Source of the DNA: Astropecten irregularis
Lineage: Eukaryota; Echinodermata; Asteroidea; Paxillosida; Astropectinidae
Direction of reading: 5' to 3'
Assembly (NCBI GenBank): GCA_963971285.1
Contig: OZ020260.1
Span: forward strand, 8,032,798 to 8,096,797
DNA length: 64,000 nucleotides
Shown here: positions 60,301 to 64,000 of the stretch, in pieces
Layout: every line of letters begins with the position of its first letter
How positions within the stretch are numbered: position 1 is the first letter of the stretch
Position numbers and translations under genes: made by a program
Notes under the pieces: model-generated
Told to the model about the DNA's origin: nothing
Databases searched by the model: none
The model's input: only the letters and a program-made list of their open reading frames with translations

Positions 60301-63300
60301 ATTCCAATGAAATTTGGTATGCTTATTGGCCTCCATGAGAAACCCCCAGAACCGAAATTTTATGTAATTTGGTCCATTACTTTTTGAGATACAGGTTAAC
60401 GAACTTTTGACTAATTAGCACAATCTGTCGCATTCAAACAGCCATATCTCCAGAAGTAAAGAACCTACAGAAATAAATTTTACACCATTCTAAAGCTCTT
60501 ATAATGGCCTTCATTTTGTAAAATAAAACCAAAATTTTTCCATGTACGACAAAAAAATTACGTTAAAATTTGACCTTTGACCTCGATTTAAAAAAATGCG
60601 TATTTTTCAAAATGCGTAATTTCTTTTACAATTTTAGCTTGACATGTAAGTAACATCTCCAGAAAAATTTGGAGTGGGCGCTCATATACTTTTGGAGTTA
60701 TGATAATTTAAACATCGGATTTCGAGGATAAAAGATGTAAATATGCATTAACATGTGCATTGTACATATACTTATGTGCAGGTAATCCATGTATAGTAAT
60801 GCATGTGCACAAATATGAGGTATTTTGGCCTATCTAGCCCTTTTCAAGTATTAAAGCATGACTACAAAACTGTACAAAAGCCCATCCTTAATGTTTTAGA
60901 TGTTGCTCTGGGCCCTATATATTCGGAGGGGGGGGGGGGGGGGGTGAGGGGGGTACTTGAACTGTCAGCCAGGCATGTTAACTAACCTACATGTAGTCAT
61001 CTCCATTCCATCAGAATTTTTGTTGTTGCAGATTTCATTTCTTTTGCAGACATCAAGTAAACATACATGTATCTGGTTTCTGTAACAGTTTCCACAATTA
61101 TTACTATATCCTGAGAGTATCTGTGTAACCTGAAGGAATTCACAGCTTACAGTTTACCATTGTTTATAGCTGGAAGGAACAATCGCTAGTTTGCTTAAAT
61201 ACACGATTACACATTACGTGATGCACTCTCAGAATAGTAACAATTGTAGAAACTTTAGTATTACAAAGACTTAACACATAAAAGATGCCTGCAAACGGCA
61301 AAGGATATGAAATTTGCAACAAAAAACTCGGATGGAATGGAGATGACTAGGTTAGGCCCTGTTAGTTTAATGCACAAGATCACAAATCCAGCGGATCCGG
61401 ATCCCATTTTAGCGTACCCTGCATAGGACCTTGATCCCCAAATCTGGGATCCTGTGCGTTGAACAAACAAGCTCTTAGTTAATAACATGCTTGGCTGACA
61501 GGTACACTAGCCACCCCCCCCCCCCCCCACCCCACTTCCCGGAAGATATAGGGCCTAGTGTTTAGAATGCAGCAACATGTAAAACATTAAGGATGGGCTT
61601 TTGTACAGTTTTGTAGTTATGCTTACTTGAAAATGGCTAGAAAGGCCAAAATACTTCATATTTTTGCACATGCATTACTATACATGGATTACCTGTACAG
61701 AAGTATATGTACAGTGCATATGTTAATGCATATTTACAGCTTTTATCCTCGAAATCCGATGTTTAAATTATCATAACTCCAAAAGTATATGAGCGCCCAC
61801 TCCAAATTTTTCTGGAGATGTTACTTACATGTCAAGCTAAAACGATAAAAAAAATTACGCATTTTGAAAAATACGCATTGTTTTAAATCGAGGTCAAAGG
61901 TCAAATTTTAACGTAATTTTTTGTCGTACATGAAAAAATTTTGGTTTTATTTTACAAAATGAAGGCCATTATAAGAGCTTTAGAATGATGTAAAATTTAT
62001 TTCTGTAGGTTCTTTACTTCTGGAGATATGGCTGTTTGAATGCGACAGATTGTGCTAATTAGTCAAAAGTTCGTTAACCTGTATCTCAAAAAGTAATGGA
62101 CCAAATTACATAAAATTTCGGTTCTGAGGGTTTCTCATGGAGGCCAATAAGCATACCAAATTTCATTGAAATCCGAGTCGGTCGGGTTCCAAAGCGCGTT
62201 GAATTGACACGGAATGACCCATACTTCTATATCCCAGGGATCATTTTATCGATTCTCGCAGCAATGCTGCAACCTGGGAACGGTACATGGGGATCACTCA
62301 AAGAGGATACGACATTTTTTGCTCAATACATTGTCCTTGGCGATACTCCACAGTGTCCATACTAACTATTTATAGTGTCAAACCTTGGTTGTAGTGCTTG
62401 TTGAACAAACTCATTTTTTATTAGGTCTGTATGAGATTCAGTTCCCAGTCTATTTTGATGGAATGATATTTATGAAGTGCCTTATTGTGAATGCACTTGT
62501 AAGAGAGATATCCATACCTAGACACATGGTAGCATTCCAATGCAATGATCCTGAAGGCATAGGCACATATCTTGATCTGTGAGCTTAGACTCTATAAGAG
62601 AAAGCAAAACAGAAGACAAGATACATATTCAGTCCAGGGGCCAATTTCATGGAGCTGCTTATAAGCATCAAAATGTGCATAAGCACCAAAAACCTTGATA
62701 AATAAAATCAGTATGCCAGCCAAAACTCCTTGTGAATGTTATGCTCAGTTAAAAATGACAAAATACAAGTAAAAAGCAGGAAACATCACATGAAAATTTG
62801 GTTGGTAATCCTGTTTGATCAAAGAACACTTTTCATGCTTAAGCATTTTTGTGCTTTAAGCAGCTCTATAAAATTGGCTCCAAATTTACAATGACTGGAA
62901 TTAACTCACATGTGTAGTTAAATAAAAGATCAATTTGAAAACTGCTTTTAATTGTGAGTAGCTGTCATTACAACAAAGACAAATTGACCTGTTTTCTTCT
63001 GGGCAGGCTCTGTATCTTGCTAGTACAAGATGCTTAGACCGCAGAAGGAGGTTACAGGTTCAAATCCCCTTCAAGCAAGCTAGTATTAGTCATTACAGGT
63101 ACTTAGAGAGATTAATCCAGCAGTGTTACTGGAACATTGGATAGTGCACAGCTAATTTTGAACTTGCATCATAAGTCCTTTCTGTGTATATTGATTTCGT
63201 AGACACCATTCACTGATGCCATCCATTTATTACTTATATCAAATGACAATAACAGGTACAAACTGTATTAGATTTGCTACAACCATGAAGTAAATGTTTA

Positions 63301-64000
63301 CCTGTGTACTTCCCTCTGATATGGCAAGATCTTTGAATAAGGGAGCTGTCACATCATCCCAGAATTTAGGTCTACAAACAAAACAGGGAAATTCAAAATA
63401 AGATTTAGAAAACCAAAAACAACTATTTCACACAATAAAAACAGATTCTATGAAGACAAATGATGACAAACATATGAGAATTTGAATTGATTGACGTCAA
63501 GTTGACCAGGGCCCAAACATTCTTTGCTTACGGTAGCAGATTTGTTTTGCTTAAGGTTAACGTATTTCACGGGAGTATATTCTTTTTGGTAACAGTAAGC
63601 AAGGAATTTCTGCAGACTTCATATGATAGCGTGTTAGGAGAAAATAATCATGGTAACCCTAGAAATTCTTCGCTAACCGAAAAGTCTTGCTTACGGATTC
63701 CATGATATAGATTCCACTAGTAGCAGTGCCCCCAAGCACAAAAATAGGCCGTAACGGATTCCATGAAATTGGGCCCAGGCAAATGAAATAATCATCAGGA
63801 TAAGGCTAATGTCATGATTTGGGTCTTTAACTTATATTGTGAGATGTGGAATAATGTACAAGGCACTGAAGTCATATGCAGTCCCTCTGGATGTAGCTTG
63901 ACATTTCTGAATTGATGACAGTCTCCATACAGAGAGCCTGAATCCTCACAATCAACTGATCAGACTGTGGCATGAAGCATCATACAGTACTTACCTGACT
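42314..64000 (-). CDS. nup188: NUP188, nuclear pore inner-ring scaffold (C-terminal ~812 codons)
   Basis: Structural nucleoporin of the inner ring, partner of the NUP93/NIC96 module. The minus-strand exons I modelled are 64000-63995 (cut by the window), 63371-63302, 62576-62518, 59978-59903, 58633-58502, 57754-57677, 57210-57125, 56533-56385, 55857-55565, 53323-53189, 50438-50370, 49965-49852, 49478-49335, 48117-47902, 47183-47038, 46210-46132, 45385-45254, 44692-44592, 43014-42885 and 42538-42314 (TGA at 42316-42314). All 19 introns are GT/AG and phases agree throughout (2440 nt). Diagnostic segments are PKFWDDVTAPLF, RYTYWSK, VLVQAWRTLLLV, FLPDALDFFGVHRER, LASLRHFSPNLLTILL, SFGTLISCIN, LRCLKDPTLPLRDRQ and LQSLQRYFRRG. 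These follow vertebrate NUP188 order as I recall it; no alignment was run. The least certain is exon 47183-47038, a poorly conserved linker. The N-terminal half lies beyond the right edge. Confidence 0.93.
43339..43477. repeat. GGGGCCGATTTCAC hairpin, NUP188 intron
   Basis: Right end TTTTAGTGAAATCGGCCCC and left end CTGATTTCACTAACGC; inner 'acgatcatcgct' is matched by 'agcgatgatcgca'. Same family as 20809-20957. Confidence 0.65.
44201..44335. repeat. Hairpin element, NUP188 intron
   Basis: TAGTGGTATTTTTCCATCTT at the left is mirrored by AAAAAATACCCACTA at the right; arms continue through 'attttgcaaagagcagcagtggaaac'. It ends exactly where the next element begins. Confidence 0.7.
44336..44520. 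mobile_element. TA-flanked MITE (CAGTGGAACACCACTA ends)
   Basis: TA at 44334-44335 and 44521-44522; ends CAGTGGAACACCACTAG and TATAGTGGCGTTCCATTG. A related copy is at 49536-49684, sharing 'acatttggcta', 'catcatccttggc' and 'ggcctgctgaacattgttcac'. TA duplication suggests a Tc1/mariner or pogo-type source. Confidence 0.7.
45016..45210. mobile_element. TTAA MITE family, short copy in NUP188 intron
   Basis: Flanked by TTAA (45012-45015 and 45211-45214). It starts AGATACAGTACAGGAATGG, like the 31771 copy, with 'gaaacataccattcaaatatttccg' inside; 195 bp, internally deleted. Confidence 0.65.
45571..45738. repeat. Hairpin element, NUP188 intron
   Basis: Arms of ~38 bp, CTATTGCTATATCACATGAT then 'tcagggcaagcttttgc', and the inverse copy at 45700-45738, around a ~90-bp loop. 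Confidence 0.7.
46655..46800. repeat. Hairpin MITE, NUP188 intron
   Basis: A 146-bp palindrome: CAATGGGAGACTTTTGAGAA plus 'caggtcttcaagtcaacagcgc' and the inverse, around a GC/CA-rich loop. Perfect over roughly 50 bp per arm apart from a few mismatches. Confidence 0.8.
47268..47510. repeat. GGGGCC(A/G)AT.TCATAGAGCTGC element, copy 1
   Basis: A 243-bp element with ends GGGGCCGATATCATAGAGC and the complement, AGCTCTATGAAATTGGCCCC; inner 'tgcttagcacaaaaattcac' is mirrored by 'gcgctaagcaatttgttgtgctaagc'. The second copy is at 62637-62881, also in a NUP188 intron. Confidence 0.75.
48233..48484. repeat. Inverted-repeat element with GGGTGTCTC ends, NUP188 intron
   Basis: GAGGGTGTCTCAAAAAAAAA plus 'ctttacacttttgaaatggct' at the left is mirrored by 'agccatttcagaagtgtaaag...agacacact' at the right. 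Terminal sequence resembles the 27387 mariner-like element. Confidence 0.65.
49536..49684. mobile_element. TA MITE, second copy, NUP188 intron
   Basis: It starts CAGTGGAATGTCACTATAAC after TA and ends near GTTATAGTGGTGTACAG. Internal text is shared with 44336-44520. Confidence 0.6.
51516..51780. mobile_element. TTAA MITE family, truncated, NUP188 intron
   Basis: TTAA at 51512-51515, then GGGTAATATCATACTTTTTT and 'cagatccatgggcaaaaatatcaa'. The 'gtcatctgtgaaaatttca' block appears twice (51590 and 51740). The right end is lost. Confidence 0.55.
51809..51871. repeat. Short hairpin, NUP188 intron
   Basis: GTGCTTTCATTGTATACGTA and CTACACTCTCCACAG-type arms pair with 'ctgtggagagtgtacgtacacacaatgaaagc'. 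63 bp. Confidence 0.55.
52200..52630. repeat. Palindromic repeat with two tRNA-like arms, copy 3
   Basis: Minus-strand tRNA-like module at 52307-52390 (GATTCGAACCGGCGACCTCC, AGCGCCAGTACGG) and plus-strand module at 52537-52605 (GGGCTGGATAGCTCAGTTGG, TAGAGCGCGCCTGG). They face each other around 'gcagcaatgctgcaac' and 'gggggatcactc'. A/B box spacing is right for pol III, but neither module closes a proper acceptor stem, so I do not call a functional tRNA. Confidence 0.65.
53711..55461. mobile_element. 1.75-kb element with CCGTAATTTTCGGAATATA ends, NUP188 intron
   Basis: The left end CCGTAATTTTCGGAATATAG and right end CTATATTCCGAAAATTACGG are inverted complements bounded by TA (53709-53710 and 55462-55463). 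Sub-terminal 'agccgc' motifs ('tttataagccgcagc', 'tataagccgcaaag', 'acattagccgcgggc') repeat in both ends. The interior (53850-55350) has only short open frames. It looks like a non-autonomous DNA transposon; superfamily not assigned. Confidence 0.75.
60253..62220. mobile_element. 1.97-kb long-inverted-repeat element with 4-bp TSD
   Basis: Arms of roughly 690 bp (60253-60935 and 61540-62220) are inverted copies from GGGTCATTCCGTGTCAATTC inward. Pairing resumes closer to the centre ('agtcatctccattccatc' near 60995 and its inverse near 61332). It is flanked by ATAC (60249-60252 and 62221-62224). It carries G- and C-tracts (60928-60943, 61515-61529) and a nested GGGCCTGTT-type palindrome (61355-61475). 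No transposase frame is visible. Confidence 0.85.
61355..61475. repeat. GGGCCTGTTTGTTT palindromic MITE, copy 3 (nested)
   Basis: GGCCCTGTTAGTTTAATGCAC to GTTGAACAAACAAGCTC, with 'gcggatccggatcccattttagcgtaccctgcatagga' inside. It lies in the loop of the long-inverted-repeat element, so it inserted later. Confidence 0.65.
62637..62881. repeat. GGGGCCAATTTCATGGAGC element, copy 2
   Basis: A 245-bp element with ends GGGGCCAATTTCATGGAGC and GCTCTATAAAATTGGCTCC; sub-terminal 'tgcttataagcatcaaaatg' is mirrored by 'tgcttaagcatttttgtgc'. In a NUP188 intron. Confidence 0.7.
63509..63778. repeat. GGGCCCAATTTCATGGAAT element, copy 2
   Basis: The right end GATTCCATGAAATTGGGCCC is intact; the left end is eroded to GGGCCCAAACATTCTTTGC. 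The interior matches 36893-37188 in inverse ('ggtaaccctagaaattcttcgctaacc'). In the first intron visible here. Confidence 0.65.

Larger units (their letters stand above)
60040..62310. repeat. tRNA-like repeat, copy 4, split by a foldback
   Basis: Left part 60040-60252 (minus-strand tRNA-like module at about 60098-60180, then 'ggcagtcagaaaccatgaaac'). The right part resumes at 62221 ('ttctatatcccagggatc', 'gcagcaatgctgcaacctggg', 'ggggatcactcaaagagg'). Removing 60253-62220 plus one ATAC restores the order seen in copies 1 and 2. Confidence 0.75.

Overview
The window is eukaryotic genomic DNA, AT-rich, with spliced genes, long introns and dense repeats. It most likely comes from an invertebrate, probably a marine deuterostome (echinoderm, hemichordate or amphioxus). 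That placement is inference: it rests on a NUP188 orthologue close to the vertebrate protein, a histamine H3/H4-type receptor, a Penelope-like retroelement, and many small palindromic DNA elements. No bacterial, organellar or viral gene organisation was seen.

Three host genes can be supported, all on the minus strand. (1) 7407-9053: a two-exon gene for a 308-residue, coiled-coil-rich protein with a hydrophobic C-terminal tail, not recognised. (2) 32635-34011: an intronless class A GPCR with the biogenic amine Asp3.32 and the Glu5.46 typical of histamine H3/H4 receptors. (3) 42314 to beyond 64000: the C-terminal ~812 codons of the nuclear pore scaffold protein NUP188. It has 20 exons (the first cut by the window edge), and every junction is GT/AG and phase-consistent.

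The rest is mostly mobile DNA. Left part (0-23 kb): a decayed GIY-YIG relic at 330-660; a foldback cluster with CCGCCCGGGCGG palindromes (4.7-6.45 kb); a LINE RT fragment (6.5-7.0 kb); a complete Penelope-like element (ORF 11062-13827) with an inverted 5' tail and a 14-bp target duplication, nested in a hAT-type MITE; two further hAT-type MITEs with perfect 8-bp duplications; and a broken APE-type LINE (17.26-19.71 kb). Middle part (23-42 kb): hAT-like poly-C/poly-G elements, TTAA-flanked piggyBac-like MITEs, a 40-bp minisatellite with 120-bp higher-order structure, and foldback elements, some carrying tRNA-like modules. Right part (42-64 kb): the NUP188 introns are full of hairpin elements. 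These include a 1.97-kb long-inverted-repeat element (60253-62220) inserted with a 4-bp duplication into a tRNA-like repeat.

The host genes show no functional relationship to one another. The main interest is the nested transposon history, several non-autonomous families with directly readable target-site duplications, the tRNA-like foldback family, and the unidentified coiled-coil gene. Family names for repeats rest on terminal sequence and target duplications seen here; no database comparison was run.
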